Part shown: positions 43,528 through 52,150 of the stretch, piece by piece
Layout: every line of letters begins with the position of its first letter
Numbering within the stretch: position 1 is the stretch's first letter
Source of the DNA: Paenibacillus glycanilyticus
GTDB taxonomy: Bacteria > Bacillota > Bacilli > Paenibacillales > Paenibacillaceae
Direction of reading: 5' to 3'
Length of the DNA stretch: 64,000 nucleotides
Assembly (NCBI RefSeq): GCF_030161375.1
Contig: NZ_BSSQ01000004.1
Coordinates: forward strand, 268,092-332,091
Program-made: the position numbers and the translations under genes
Notes under the pieces: generated by a model
Databases searched by the model: none
Told to the model about the DNA's origin: nothing
Seen by the model: the letters and a program-made list of their open reading frames with translations, nothing else

Positions 43528-43836
43528 ATGTTAACAGGCAAACAAAAACGTCACCTCAGATCGCTGGCCCATCACCTGACGCCAGTGTTCCAAGTTGGTA
43601 AAGGCGGTACAAACGAACAGCTGGTCCGCCATATTGAAGAGGCCATTGAAGTGCGCGAATTAATGAAAATTTCGGTGCTGAACAATTGCATGGACGATCC
43701 GAAAGAAATCGGAGCGGAAGTGGCAGAAGCTGCAGGCGCCGAGCTGGTACAAGTAATCGGCAAAACGATTGTGCTGTACAAACGAGCGACGGAAGAGAAA
43801 AACCGTAAAATCGAGCTGCCCAAGGCTGCGAAGTAA
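43528..43836 (+). CDS. yhbY: YhbY/CRS1-type ribosome-assembly RNA-binding protein
   Basis: This 102-residue protein consists of one CRS1-YhbY (CRM) domain with LTGKQKRHLRSLAHHL and the GKGG loop. It is called YqeI in B. subtilis. It binds RNA in large-subunit assembly. ATG 43528 has AGAAGG 7 bases upstream; the ATG 18 bp earlier lies at the edge of the site and would leave it inside the gene. Confidence 0.94.
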   Translation: MLTGKQKRHLRSLAHHLTPVFQVGKGGTNEQLVRHIEEAIEVRELMKISVLNNCMDDPKEIGAEVAEAAGAELVQVIGKTIVLYKRATEEKNRKIELPKAAK

Positions 43837-43871
43837 TAGCCCCTTTATTCAAAAGAGGAAGGTAGCGTTTC

Positions 43872-44462
43872 ATGAGCAGAATCGGTATTATGGGCGGCAC
43901 GTTTGACCCGATCCACACCGGCCATCTGATTGCGGCGGAAGCGGCGCGCGACGGCTGCGGACTCGACGAGGTATGGTTCATTCCAACTTATCATCCTCCG
44001 CTAAAGGATAATGAACCGGGTGTAAGCAGCGAACTTCGGCTTCAGATGATTCAGGAAGCGATTGGAGGCCAATCAGCCTTCAAGGCTCTGGATATTGAGC
44101 TGAAGCGCGGAGGTATGAGCTACTCCATCGATACGGTGCTTGAGCTGCGAAGCAGGTATCCCGGTGCCGAGTTTTCTTACATTATAGGTTCGGACCGGAT
44201 CAACGATTTGCCTAGGTGGCACCGGATCGAAGAGCTGGCCGAACTCGTCACCTTCATCGGCCTTGAGCGCGAAGGTACGCCTTTGCGGCTGGAACAGCTT
44301 CCTGCGTATATCCGCGAGCGCGTGATGATGACGGCCATGCCGCCGATCGGCATATCATCGACAGATATCCGAAGCAGGGTAGAGGCGGACCGTTCCATCG
44401 CCTACCTTGTGCCGGACACCGTTCATCAGTTTATAAAGAGGAGAGGGCTTTATGAATCGTGA
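43872..44462 (+). CDS. nadD: Nicotinate-nucleotide adenylyltransferase
   Basis: This 196-residue nucleotidyltransferase has the H-x-G-H signature (GGTFDPIHTGHL) and SSTDIR near the C-terminus. It joins ATP and nicotinate mononucleotide to make deamido-NAD. It overlaps yqeK by 11 bp, so translation is coupled. Confidence 0.96.
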   Translation: MSRIGIMGGTFDPIHTGHLIAAEAARDGCGLDEVWFIPTYHPPLKDNEPGVSSELRLQMIQEAIGGQSAFKALDIELKRGGMSYSIDTVLELRSRYPGAEFSYIIGSDRINDLPRWHRIEELAELVTFIGLEREGTPLRLEQLPAYIRERVMMTAMPPIGISSTDIRSRVEADRSIAYLVPDTVHQFIKRRGLYES

Positions 44463-45009
44463 ACAAATGATTGAATCGGTCAAGTCGCAAATGCCGGAGA
44501 AACGCTGGAAGCATGTAGAAGGGGTCATGGAGACCTCGATCCTGCTGGCCGAGCGGTACGGGGAAGACCCGGTCAAAGCGGAGCTTGCGGCTATTCTGCA
44601 TGATGTAGCCAAGTATTGGCCGATCGCAAAGATGGAACAAATTATTCGGGAGCAGCAGCTTGACCAAGGGCTGCTGCTGCATGATAAAGCGCTTTGGCAT
44701 GCCGAAGTTGGCTATTGGGTAGCCGAGAATGAATATGGCGTTAAGGATCGGGAAGTGCTGGACGCCATCAGGTACCACACTTCCGGCAGGGTCGGAATGA
44801 CCAAGCTGGACAAGATTGTTTGTCTGGCCGATTATATGGAGCCCGGACGGGATTTTCCCGGGGTAGACCGTATTCGCGAGCTGAGCGAGACCGATCTCGA
44901 GCAAGCGCTTATCGCCGGTTTTAACTCCACGATCTCTTTCTTATTGGAGAAAGGCAATCGTATTTATCCATTAACCGTGGAATGCCGCAATGATTTAATT
45001 GAACAGTAA
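44452..45009 (+). CDS. yqeK: YqeK, HD-domain hydrolase
   Basis: This 185-residue HD-domain protein has the metal ligands in AAILHDVAKYWP and a second His in KALWHAEVG. YqeK proteins have been shown to split diadenosine tetraphosphate symmetrically to ADP. It overlaps nadD and precedes rsfS, the conserved order. Confidence 0.94.
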   Translation: MNREQMIESVKSQMPEKRWKHVEGVMETSILLAERYGEDPVKAELAAILHDVAKYWPIAKMEQIIREQQLDQGLLLHDKALWHAEVGYWVAENEYGVKDREVLDAIRYHTSGRVGMTKLDKIVCLADYMEPGRDFPGVDRIRELSETDLEQALIAGFNSTISFLLEKGNRIYPLTVECRNDLIEQ

Positions 45010-45026
45010 AAACAGGAGGTTGAGCT

Positions 45027-45374
45027 ATGACCGTACATTCGGACGAATTGCTGCAAATTACGGTGGAGGCTGCGGAAGACAAAAAAGCGCAGCGCATCGT
45101 AGCATTAAATTTGAAAGAAATTTCGCTGGTGGCAGACTTTTTCGTTATCTGTCACGGTAATTCAGATACGCAGGTGCAAGCGATCACAACGGAAATCCGC
45201 AAACAGGCGGAGATGCGCGGCGTACGCGTAAAAGGCATTGAGGGAATGGATTCCGCCCGTTGGGTACTTATTGACCTCGGTGACGTCATTGTCCACGTGT
45301 TCCATCGCGACGAGCGCGATTACTATAATATCGAACGCCTGTGGTCCGATGCGAAGGTAGTGGAATTCGCATGA
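45027..45374 (+). CDS. rsfS: Ribosome silencing factor RsfS
   Basis: This 115-residue protein of the DUF143 family has LVADFFVICHGNSDTQV and GVRVKGIEGMDSARWVLIDLGDVIVHVF. It binds uL14 of the large subunit and prevents joining with the small subunit during starvation. It has an AGGAGG ribosome site, and its stop overlaps the next start (ATGA). Confidence 0.96.
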   Translation: MTVHSDELLQITVEAAEDKKAQRIVALNLKEISLVADFFVICHGNSDTQVQAITTEIRKQAEMRGVRVKGIEGMDSARWVLIDLGDVIVHVFHRDERDYYNIERLWSDAKVVEFA

Positions 45375-46297
45375 GTCTGATTGCGGGTACGATTGTAACG
45401 TTAAGGGTGGCACGCGAAGTGTCGCCCTACGGCTATTTTTTGACGGATGAAGAGTCGGAAGTGCTCTTGCACTACACGGAACTGGTTGGCAAGAAGCCGA
45501 AAATGAACGATGAAGTGGAAGTATTTATTTTCTATGATTCCGAGGACCGGATTGCGGCAACGATGAAACGTCCAAAGCTGCTCCTTGGAGAGATGGCGCG
45601 ACTAAAGGTTGCCGACGTTCATCCTCGCCTTGGCTGCTTCCTCGAGTTTGGTCTTGGCCGGCAGCTGCTGCTGCCGATTTCCGAGCTGCCGGAGAAGGTG
45701 GAGTTCCGTCCGCTTCCCGGCGACGAAGTTCATGTGGTGCTTGGCCACGATAAAGCGGGCAGGCTTCTCGCTAGAACCGCGGGTGAAGACGAACTTGGAC
45801 CGCTTGTATTCGAAGCTCCCCAAGCTTGGCGCAATCAGTGGGTTGAAGGCTGGGTAACCAAATCCCTTCAAATGGGCTCCTTCGTGCTTGTGGACGGCGG
45901 AGTTGTTGGCTTTGGCGTATACGGATTGATACCGGCGCCTGAACGAGTTCGTCCTCTTCGCCTTGGCGAACGAGTATCTGCGCGCGTGACGTTCATCCGC
46001 GAAGATGGCCGCGTTAATCTGTCGATGGCCAAGCTGAAGCAAGAAGGACGGATTGAAGATGCCGACCGTATTCTGGAGTTTCTGAAGGAACGTCCGGGAG
46101 GCGGGATGCCTTATTCCGACGATTCTCCGGCCGATACGATCAAGCAGCGTTTCGGCATTAGCAAATCGGCTTTCAAACGGGCATTAGGAAAGTTGATGCG
46201 CGAAGGTCAGATCACGCAAAAGGGAAGCTGGACTTATCTGGCGGATCCGTCCAAAGAAGATGCGGCACCTGCATCTTCAGACATTTCGGAGGAATAG
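45371..46297 (+). CDS. CvfB/YitL-like S1 RNA-binding protein
   Basis: This 308-residue protein has several S1-like beta-barrel domains (first about residues 3-65, last about 150-215 with GRVNLSMAK) and a C-terminal winged helix (IKQRFGISKSAFKRALGKLM). This is the CvfB layout, known as a virulence-gene regulator in Staphylococcus. Its position between rsfS and yqeM differs from B. subtilis, where these two are adjacent. ATG 45371 overlaps the rsfS stop. Confidence 0.88.
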   Translation: MSLIAGTIVTLRVAREVSPYGYFLTDEESEVLLHYTELVGKKPKMNDEVEVFIFYDSEDRIAATMKRPKLLLGEMARLKVADVHPRLGCFLEFGLGRQLLLPISELPEKVEFRPLPGDEVHVVLGHDKAGRLLARTAGEDELGPLVFEAPQAWRNQWVEGWVTKSLQMGSFVLVDGGVVGFGVYGLIPAPERVRPLRLGERVSARVTFIREDGRVNLSMAKLKQEGRIEDADRILEFLKERPGGGMPYSDDSPADTIKQRFGISKSAFKRALGKLMREGQITQKGSWTYLADPSKEDAAPASSDISEE

Positions 46298-46301
46298 CGG
46301 C

Positions 46302-47063
46302 ATGGATGCATATGGTCAATTCGCATCGGTCTATGACCGGCTGATGCAGGACATGCCTTATGAAGAGTGGCTGCAATTCGCAAGGGACAGCTGGGAACGT
46401 TACGGCATGCCTAAGACGGTTGCGGATCTGGGTTGCGGCACGGGCAGCATCGCGATCCCGCTTGCCTTGTCCGGGCTCGAAGTGTACGGCATCGACTTGT
46501 CTGCCGATATGCTGACCGTTGCGCGCAGCAAATGGGATGAAGGTTCGTCCAATAACGTCCGGGCCAAGGGCAACGTGACTTGGCTGGAGCAGGATATGAG
46601 GGATTGGACCTTAGCTGTGCCCGTTGATTCGGTTATTTCTTTCTGCGACTGCGTGAACTACCTGACCGAGCCAGAGGATGTTGAAGCGGCATTTAAGTCT
46701 GCGTACGACAATTTGCGGGAAGGCGGATTGTTCCTGTTTGATGTTCATGCGCCTGAAGTGTTTCTTCGTTACGCGGAGGAGCAGCCTTTTGTGCTGGACG
46801 AGGACGAGGTGGCCTATATATGGACCTGCGAGTTGGACGAACCGCGCCTCCAGATTGAGCATCATCTGACGATATTCGCCGAGGAGCGGAGCGGCAAGTT
46901 CGAACGTTTCGAGGAAATGCACGCCCAGCGGGCATACGACCGCAGCTGGATGGAGGCTGCCCTGATGCGCGCAGGTTTTCGAACCGTTGACTGTTATGCG
47001 GACTTCGAGCTTGAACCGGCGGCGGACGGCTCGGAACGATTGTTTTTTGCGGCAGTAAAATAA
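46302..47063 (+). CDS. yqeM: YqeM-like SAM-dependent methyltransferase
   Basis: This 253-residue class I methyltransferase has motif I VADLGCGTGSIAIPLA, the acidic loop GIDLSADML and the later EQDMRDW. It ends the yqe cluster as in other Bacillales. The substrate is unknown. CGGAGGAA precedes ATG 46302, 4 bp after the cvfB stop. Confidence 0.9.
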   Translation: MDAYGQFASVYDRLMQDMPYEEWLQFARDSWERYGMPKTVADLGCGTGSIAIPLALSGLEVYGIDLSADMLTVARSKWDEGSSNNVRAKGNVTWLEQDMRDWTLAVPVDSVISFCDCVNYLTEPEDVEAAFKSAYDNLREGGLFLFDVHAPEVFLRYAEEQPFVLDEDEVAYIWTCELDEPRLQIEHHLTIFAEERSGKFERFEEMHAQRAYDRSWMEAALMRAGFRTVDCYADFELEPAADGSERLFFAAVK

Positions 47064-47080
47064 ATGACAGCAAACCAAAT

Positions 47081-47135
47081 AAACAGGGTTGTCTTTCGTC
47101 ACTTCCAAGTGACAGAAGACAACCCTGTTTTGAGT
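47081..47135. terminator. Long terminator hairpin between yqeM and tdk
   Basis: AAACAGGGTTGTCTT and its complement AAGACAACCCTGTTT, plus an inner GTCACTT/AAGTGAC pair, form one stem of more than 20 bp with a 2-base loop, followed by TGAGTTT. It lies between convergent genes. Confidence 0.85.
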
Positions 47136-47180
47136 TTCCTTGCGTGAACGAATGATGCTCTTCTGCAGAGGGGCAATCGA

Positions 47181-47819
47181 TTACGATTGGGGCGTTGAAA
47201 TGGTGTCTGTAAGCTCCTTGGCATCTTCATCCGTCACTTTATGCGGCGGAACGAAACAGGAGCGGCAGCGGGGCTCGTAGCTCTCCGTATCGCCGATTAG
47301 AAACACCGGGCCAAGCTTTGCCGGTTTGCCATTCACGACCCGCTGGGTGAATGTTGCGTTGGCGTCGCCGCATACGGCACAAAACGAGGTCAACTTCACA
47401 ATCTCGTCAGCAATCGCCAGTAAACCGCCGATATAGCCAAATTCTTTGCCGCGGTAATCCATGTTGAGGCCGTCCACGATTATATGCTTGCCTTGATAGG
47501 CCAGTTCTTCGACCAGGCCTATAATCGGCTTGCCGAAGAAGGAAGCTTCGTCGAACGCCACAACATCTGCATCGCTAGTCTCGAGCAAGATCTGCTCGAC
47601 GGATGAAGGAGGCAGCTCCCGGGGCACGTTGGCCGCGGGAAGATGATAACCGATCCGGCTGACGATTTCTTCTTGGCTGAATCGCTGGTCCTCGGCAGGT
47701 TTGTAGGCCTGGACTTTCTTGCGTCCGTATTTCATCAGCTTCTGGCAGCGACGGATGAGTTCCCCTGATTTCTCCGAAAACATGGGTCCAATAATGACCG
47801 TTATGAATCCTCTCTCCAT
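47181..47819 (-). CDS. tdk: Thymidine kinase with altered P-loop
   Basis: This 212-residue type II thymidine kinase has the DEASFF Walker B region, the lasso block GLNMDYRGKEFGYIG and four zinc-ribbon cysteines (CAVC, CRSC). It phosphorylates thymidine in salvage. The P-loop is odd: the usual GPMFSGKSEELIRR reads GPMFSEKSGELIRR, so Glu16 replaces the invariant glycine and Gly19 replaces glutamate. Each change is one G-to-A or A-to-G transition. Activity may be reduced. The gene ends toward the shared hairpin with yqeM. Confidence 0.93.
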   Translation of the reverse strand: MERGFITVIIGPMFSEKSGELIRRCQKLMKYGRKKVQAYKPAEDQRFSQEEIVSRIGYHLPAANVPRELPPSSVEQILLETSDADVVAFDEASFFGKPIIGLVEELAYQGKHIIVDGLNMDYRGKEFGYIGGLLAIADEIVKLTSFCAVCGDANATFTQRVVNGKPAKLGPVFLIGDTESYEPRCRSCFVPPHKVTDEDAKELTDTISTPQS

Positions 47820-47969
47820 GACTTATCCCTTACCTTTACTTCAATGGTTGTATCATTTTAGCAGAATAAGTCGGAATTGCAACAGGGGTATTCGACATAT
47901 TTTTTGCGTTGCCGGCACTAGATCTAGATTTTGCTCTAAACGTTTGTCTTCCAAAATCCGATCTATTCA

Positions 47970-48191
47970 TTATTCCCTTAACGCATCCTTCAATCTGCTG
48001 TTCATGTTGTCACCGGATGACGATCCGCGGGAAGCGGCCAGTCTCAAACGTTTCGCTTCCTGCTTGAGCCGTTCGTTCTCTCTCGTCAAACCATCTATGT
48101 AAGGCAACAATTCGGGCACCGCGTAACCGGCATCCTGGAACAGCTGAAGCAGCGCTTCCCTTGCCTGTTCCGGCGTTATTGGCTTGTCCAT
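47970..48191 (-). CDS. Small coiled-coil protein
   Basis: This protein of about 73 residues opens MDKPITPEQAREALLQLFQDAGY. A heptad-rich helix follows (LTRENERLKQEAKRLRLA) and the tail is polar. ATG 48191 is chosen because GGAGGT ends 4 bases upstream; the in-frame ATG four codons earlier overlaps that site. No family is recognised. It is divergent from the nrd operon. Confidence 0.6.
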   Translation of the reverse strand: MDKPITPEQAREALLQLFQDAGYAVPELLPYIDGLTRENERLKQEAKRLRLAASRGSSSGDNMNSRLKDALRE

Positions 48192-48299
48192 TTGTACCTC
48201 CATAATAGCAATAAAATGTCACTATCCCATCATATCCGCATCTGTTAAAATAGTCGAGTGCCGAAAAAGGGCGAATAAATATTTTCTCCATAATTTTCA

Positions 48300-48356
48300 T
48301 TGACGAGACCTATATATTGATGTATCATCAAATTCATCAACTACATATTGAGTTAT
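48300..48356 (+). promoter_or_regulatory. nrd promoter with candidate NrdR boxes
   Basis: TTGACG (48300-48305), a 17-bp spacer and TATCAT (48323-48328) form a sigma-A-like promoter. Two ATAT-centred motifs resembling the NrdR box (ACACWATATNTWGTGT) lie around 48307-48322, in the spacer, and 48340-48355, downstream of the -10. Their centres are 33 bp apart, near three helical turns. Each matches the consensus only partly (about 9-10 of 15). A second possible promoter lies near 48393 (TTGACA) with a poorly spaced -10. Confidence 0.42.
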
Positions 48357-48477
48357 GTAGTCAGATTTCAACGAAATTGTCAACTAGCGCATTTGACATC
48401 TTTGCTGTCAGAAGCGCTTTTATATTGCTGAAATTTCAGTAATAGCCGTGGCTTTATTCGTCTAAGGAGAGGGAACC

Positions 48478-48891
48478 ATGCTGGTTGTTTACGATTCAAG
48501 AACAGGCAATGTGAAACGCTTTATCAATAAATTGAATATGAGAGCGATGCCCATTGGCGACCTTGATATCGTGGACGAGCCTTACGTTCTGGTCACCTAT
48601 ACAACCGGTTTTGGCCAGGTGCCGGAGCGTGTCATGAGCTTCCTGAACCGGAACAGCAACAACCTGCAAGGGGTATCCGCAAGCGGCAATCGGAACTGGG
48701 GAGACGGCTTCGCAAAAAGCGCAGACACGATCTCGAGCCTGTTCAACGTGCCTGTTATTTCGAAGTTCGAATTGTCCGGCACGAATCTAGATATGGAATA
48801 CTTTGTCGAAAGGGTGCGAAATATTGAAACACATCGAGTTGAACAACGAATTGATGCAACGCGGAGCGGACGGCTTCTATCAATTGGATAA
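48478..48891 (+). CDS. nrdI: NrdI, flavodoxin for class Ib ribonucleotide reductase
   Basis: This 137-residue NrdI has the FMN loop YDSRTGNVKRF, TYTTGFGQVPERV and GNRNWGDGFAKSAD. It supplies the oxidant that assembles the manganese-tyrosyl radical in NrdF. The family fold ends about residue 118 (FVERVRNIETH); the last 20 residues overlap the nrdE start in another frame and look like an accidental extension. Confidence 0.94.
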   Translation: MLVVYDSRTGNVKRFINKLNMRAMPIGDLDIVDEPYVLVTYTTGFGQVPERVMSFLNRNSNNLQGVSASGNRNWGDGFAKSADTISSLFNVPVISKFELSGTNLDMEYFVERVRNIETHRVEQRIDATRSGRLLSIG

Positions 48892-50908
48892 AGATAAAGA
48901 GGCGGTAGCCGCTTTTATGGAGGAGATCGATGCGAAAAGCGTTAAATTCGGATCCCTCCGCGAGAAGCTGGACTACTTAATCGAGAACGACTTTTACGAG
49001 AATGTATATGAGAAATATACATATGAGGAGATTGAAGCGGTGTTCACGCTGACCGAGAGCAGCGGCTTCCAATTCGAATCCTACATGGCAATTTCGAAAT
49101 TCTACAAAGACTATGCAATGAAGACCAACGATAAATCGAAATACCTGGAGCAATATCCGGATCGCGTAGCGATCGTAGCTTTGAACCTCGGAGAAGGCGA
49201 CGGCGCCAAAGCGCTCCGCATCGCGGAAGCGATGATCGAGCAACGCCTGCAGCCGGCGACTCCAACGTTCCTGAACGCGGGCAAAAGCCGCCGCGGCGAA
49301 ATGGTATCCTGCTTCCTGCTTGAGATGGACGATTCTTTGAACTCCATCAACTACGTCCTTGGCACATGCATGCAGCTGTCGAAGATCGGCGGCGGCGTAG
49401 CGGTTAACCTGTCCAAGCTGCGCGGACGCGGCGAAGCGATCAAAGGCGTGGAAGGCGCTGCAAAAGGCGTTATGCCGGTACTGAAGCTGATGGAGGATGC
49501 GTTCTCCTACGCCGACCAAATGGGTCAGCGCAAAGGCTCCGGCGCAGGTTACTACAACATCTTCGGCTGGGACATCATCGAGTTCCTGGATTGCAAGAAA
49601 ATCAACGCAGACGAGAAGACGCGGATCAAAACCCTGTCGATCGGCCTGATCATTCCTAATAAATTCTACGAGCTAGCGGCTAAGAACGAAACGCTGTTCG
49701 TCTTTGGTCCTCATTCCGTTCATAAAGCATACGACAAGCATCTCGACGACATGGACATGGATGTTATGTACGAAGAGCTGCTTGCTAACGATAAAGTTGT
49801 GAAAAAAGCCGTCATGAGCGCGCGCGACATGCTGACGAAGATTGCTTCCATCCAGCTCGAATCCGGCTATCCTTACATCATGAACAAATCAAACGCTAAC
49901 CGAGTTCACGCTTTGAAGGATATCGGTCAAGTTAAGATGTCCAATCTCTGTACCGAAATTTTCCAAGTACAAGAGACTTCGACAATTAACGATTACGGCT
50001 TTGACGACGTGATTCGCCGCGACATCAGCTGCAACCTGGCTTCGCTCAACATCGTTAACGTGATGGAACGCAAGAAAATCAAAGAATCCGTCCATGTCGG
50101 CATCGAAGCTTTGACGACAGTCAGCGACGTATCCGAGATCGACAATGCTCCGGGCGTGCGCAAAGCGAATGAAGAACTGCATTCCGTTGGTCTTGGCGCC
50201 ATGAACCTGAACGGTTTCTTCGCGAAGAACAAAATCGCGTACGAAAGCGACGAAGCGAAAGAATTCGCGAGCGCGTTCTTCATGATGATGAACTACTATT
50301 CGATCGAGAAAAGCATGGAGATCGCCAAAGAACGCGGCGCTTCCTTCAAAGACTTCGACCGCTCCGAATATGCAAAAGGCACTTATTTCACTCGTTACAC
50401 CGAAACCGACTTCCGTCCAACATCGGATAAAGTGAAAGAACTGTTCGAAGGTATGGAAATCCCATCGCCGCAAGACTGGGCTGCTCTGAAAGAAAAAGTG
50501 CAAAAGAACGGCTTGTACCATGCGTACCGTCTGGCGATCGCGCCAACGCAAAGCATCTCGTATATCCAAAACTCGACTTCGAGCGTTATGCCGATCGTAG
50601 AGCATATCGAGACCCGTACTTACGCGAACTCGACAACGTATTATCCGATGCCGTACCTGGCTCAAGATAACTACTTCTACTACAAATCGGCTTACAATAT
50701 TGATCAATTCAAGCTGATTGACCTGATCTGGGAAATTCAGCAACACGTGGACCAAGGCATCTCGACCGTCCTGCACGTGAACAGCAACGTAACAACCCGC
50801 GAACTGGCGCGCTTCTATATCTATGCGGCTCAGAAGGGGCTCAAATCGCTCTACTATACGAGAACGAAGCGTCTTTCCGTTGAGGAATGCACAAGCTGCG
50901 CCGTATAA
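48824..50908 (+). CDS. nrdE: Class Ib ribonucleoside-diphosphate reductase, alpha subunit
   Basis: This protein of about 694 residues has the expected cysteines: GEMVSCFLLEM and RDISCNLASLN for the active-site disulfide, NLCTEIF for the thiyl radical, and the C-terminal pair ECTSC that is re-reduced by a redoxin. It makes deoxynucleoside diphosphates. The family starts KHIELNNELM, so TTG 48824 with AAAGGG 9 bases upstream is preferred. It overlaps nrdI by 68 bp. No nrdH redoxin gene is in the window. Confidence 0.95.
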   Translation: MKHIELNNELMQRGADGFYQLDKDKEAVAAFMEEIDAKSVKFGSLREKLDYLIENDFYENVYEKYTYEEIEAVFTLTESSGFQFESYMAISKFYKDYAMKTNDKSKYLEQYPDRVAIVALNLGEGDGAKALRIAEAMIEQRLQPATPTFLNAGKSRRGEMVSCFLLEMDDSLNSINYVLGTCMQLSKIGGGVAVNLSKLRGRGEAIKGVEGAAKGVMPVLKLMEDAFSYADQMGQRKGSGAGYYNIFGWDIIEFLDCKKINADEKTRIKTLSIGLIIPNKFYELAAKNETLFVFGPHSVHKAYDKHLDDMDMDVMYEELLANDKVVKKAVMSARDMLTKIASIQLESGYPYIMNKSNANRVHALKDIGQVKMSNLCTEIFQVQETSTINDYGFDDVIRRDISCNLASLNIVNVMERKKIKESVHVGIEALTTVSDVSEIDNAPGVRKANEELHSVGLGAMNLNGFFAKNKIAYESDEAKEFASAFFMMMNYYSIEKSMEIAKERGASFKDFDRSEYAKGTYFTRYTETDFRPTSDKVKELFEGMEIPSPQDWAALKEKVQKNGLYHAYRLAIAPTQSISYIQNSTSSVMPIVEHIETRTYANSTTYYPMPYLAQDNYFYYKSAYNIDQFKLIDLIWEIQQHVDQGISTVLHVNSNVTTRELARFYIYAAQKGLKSLYYTRTKRLSVEECTSCAV

Positions 50909-50922
50909 CACGAACTAATGAC

Positions 50923-50957
50923 AAGGCTGCCGGATGACAGGTTCGGAAGGCAGCCTT
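50923..50957 (+). other. Hairpin between nrdE and nrdF
   Basis: AAGGCTGCC (50923-50931) and GGCAGCCTT (50949-50957) form a perfect 9-bp stem with a 17-base loop. No T run follows, so it is more likely an RNA-stability or processing element than a terminator. It ends 10 bases before the nrdF ribosome site. Confidence 0.5.
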
Positions 50958-50977
50958 CTACCAAAGGAGCAGGATTG

Positions 50978-51934
50978 ATGAAAGCAGTTAACTGGAACCG
51001 TCCGGATGACGACTTTACGCTTACCTTCTGGCAACAGAACGTAATGCAGTTCTGGACAGACGAAGAAATCCCACTTTCCGATGATAAAATGGACTGGATG
51101 GAAATGAGCGACACCGAGCGCTCTGTATATAAAAACGTGCTTGGCGGCCTGACGCTTCTTGACACGATTCAAGGCGGCATCGGCATGCCGAAGATTCTTG
51201 AACACGTAGACGGCCTCCAGCGCAAAGCGGTACTAGCGTTTATGTCGATGATGGAGCAAATCCACGCGAAGTCGTACTCCAGTATCTTTACGACACTGGC
51301 TTCGACCGAAGAAATCGACGCGATCTTCCAGTGGGTGGAGACAAACGAGCAGCTTCAGAAAAAAGCGACTTTGATCTCTTCTTGGTACCAAGGCATCGAG
51401 ACGAAGCAACAGCTGTACAAAGCGATGGCGGCTTCCGTATTCCTCGAGAGCTACTTGTTCTACAGCGGCTTCTTCTATCCGCTCTATCTGGCTGGCCAAG
51501 GCAAAATGACAAGCAGCGGCGAGATCATCGACTTGATCCTGCGCGACGAGAGTATCCATGGCCTGTATGTTGGCGTTCTGGCACAAGAGCTATTCAATGA
51601 GTTCACGCCGGAAGAGCAAACCCAAATTAAAGAAGAAGTGATCGCGCTTCTGAACACGCTCTACGAGAATGAAGTGGTCTACACGGATAGCTTGTACAGC
51701 GCGATTGGCCTCGAGGAAGAAGTGAAAGCTTATGTCCGCTACAACGCGAACAAAGCGCTTATGAACCTGGGCTTTGATCCTTATTTCCCGGAAGAACCGG
51801 TTAACCCGATCGTCTTCAACGGAATTAGCACGCATACGAAACAGCATGATTTCTTCTCGAAAAAAGGCAACGGTTATGTGCGTACCGTGCACATCGAGCA
51901 ATTGCGCGACGAGGATTTCGTTTTTAATATGTAA
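50978..51934 (+). CDS. nrdF: Class Ib ribonucleoside-diphosphate reductase, beta subunit
   Basis: This 318-residue ferritin-like protein has the metal-site blocks MMEQIHAKSYS and LRDESIHGLYVG. It holds the di-metal tyrosyl radical used by NrdE. ATG 50978 has AAGGAG upstream; a longer frame would run through the intergenic hairpin. It is the last gene of the operon, followed by a terminator. Confidence 0.95.
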   Translation: MKAVNWNRPDDDFTLTFWQQNVMQFWTDEEIPLSDDKMDWMEMSDTERSVYKNVLGGLTLLDTIQGGIGMPKILEHVDGLQRKAVLAFMSMMEQIHAKSYSSIFTTLASTEEIDAIFQWVETNEQLQKKATLISSWYQGIETKQQLYKAMAASVFLESYLFYSGFFYPLYLAGQGKMTSSGEIIDLILRDESIHGLYVGVLAQELFNEFTPEEQTQIKEEVIALLNTLYENEVVYTDSLYSAIGLEEEVKAYVRYNANKALMNLGFDPYFPEEPVNPIVFNGISTHTKQHDFFSKKGNGYVRTVHIEQLRDEDFVFNM

Positions 51935-51943
51935 GATCATGAC

Positions 51944-51969
51944 AGCCGGCTCCCGAAGCCGGCTTTTTC
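51944..51969 (+). terminator. Terminator after nrdF
   Basis: AGCCGGC (51944-51950) and GCCGGCT (51958-51964) with a 7-base loop are followed by a T run. Confidence 0.88.
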
Positions 51970-52060
51970 TATGCATACGGCCGGAAAAAACGATTATAAG
52001 TCTATCCTAAAAATGGCAGTCATGTTACACTAATGGCGAAATAAAGCCCATTCTGGCAAT

Positions 52061-52142
52061 TGCTTTCGAAGTAAGTTTTGCTTCGCAAAACTTTTGGCCA
52101 ATGCTTTCGAAGTAAGTTTTGCTTCGCAAAACTTTTGAGGAG
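52061..52142 (+). repeat. Two 41-bp direct repeats, each with a terminator-like hairpin
   Basis: TGCTTTCGAAGTAAG starts at 52061 and again at 52102, and the units are nearly identical. Each contains AAGTTTTGC-TTC-GCAAAACTT (52073-52093 and 52114-52134), a 9-bp stem with a 3-base loop, followed by TT. The second unit runs into the AGGAGG ribosome site of the next gene, so the array is its leader. Confidence 0.75.
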
Positions 52143-52150
52143 GAATCCGA

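Noticed and set aside
47081..47135. Riboswitch or T-box between yqeM and tdk
   Set aside because: The structure is one simple long hairpin between convergent genes and has no conserved aptamer or T-box motif.
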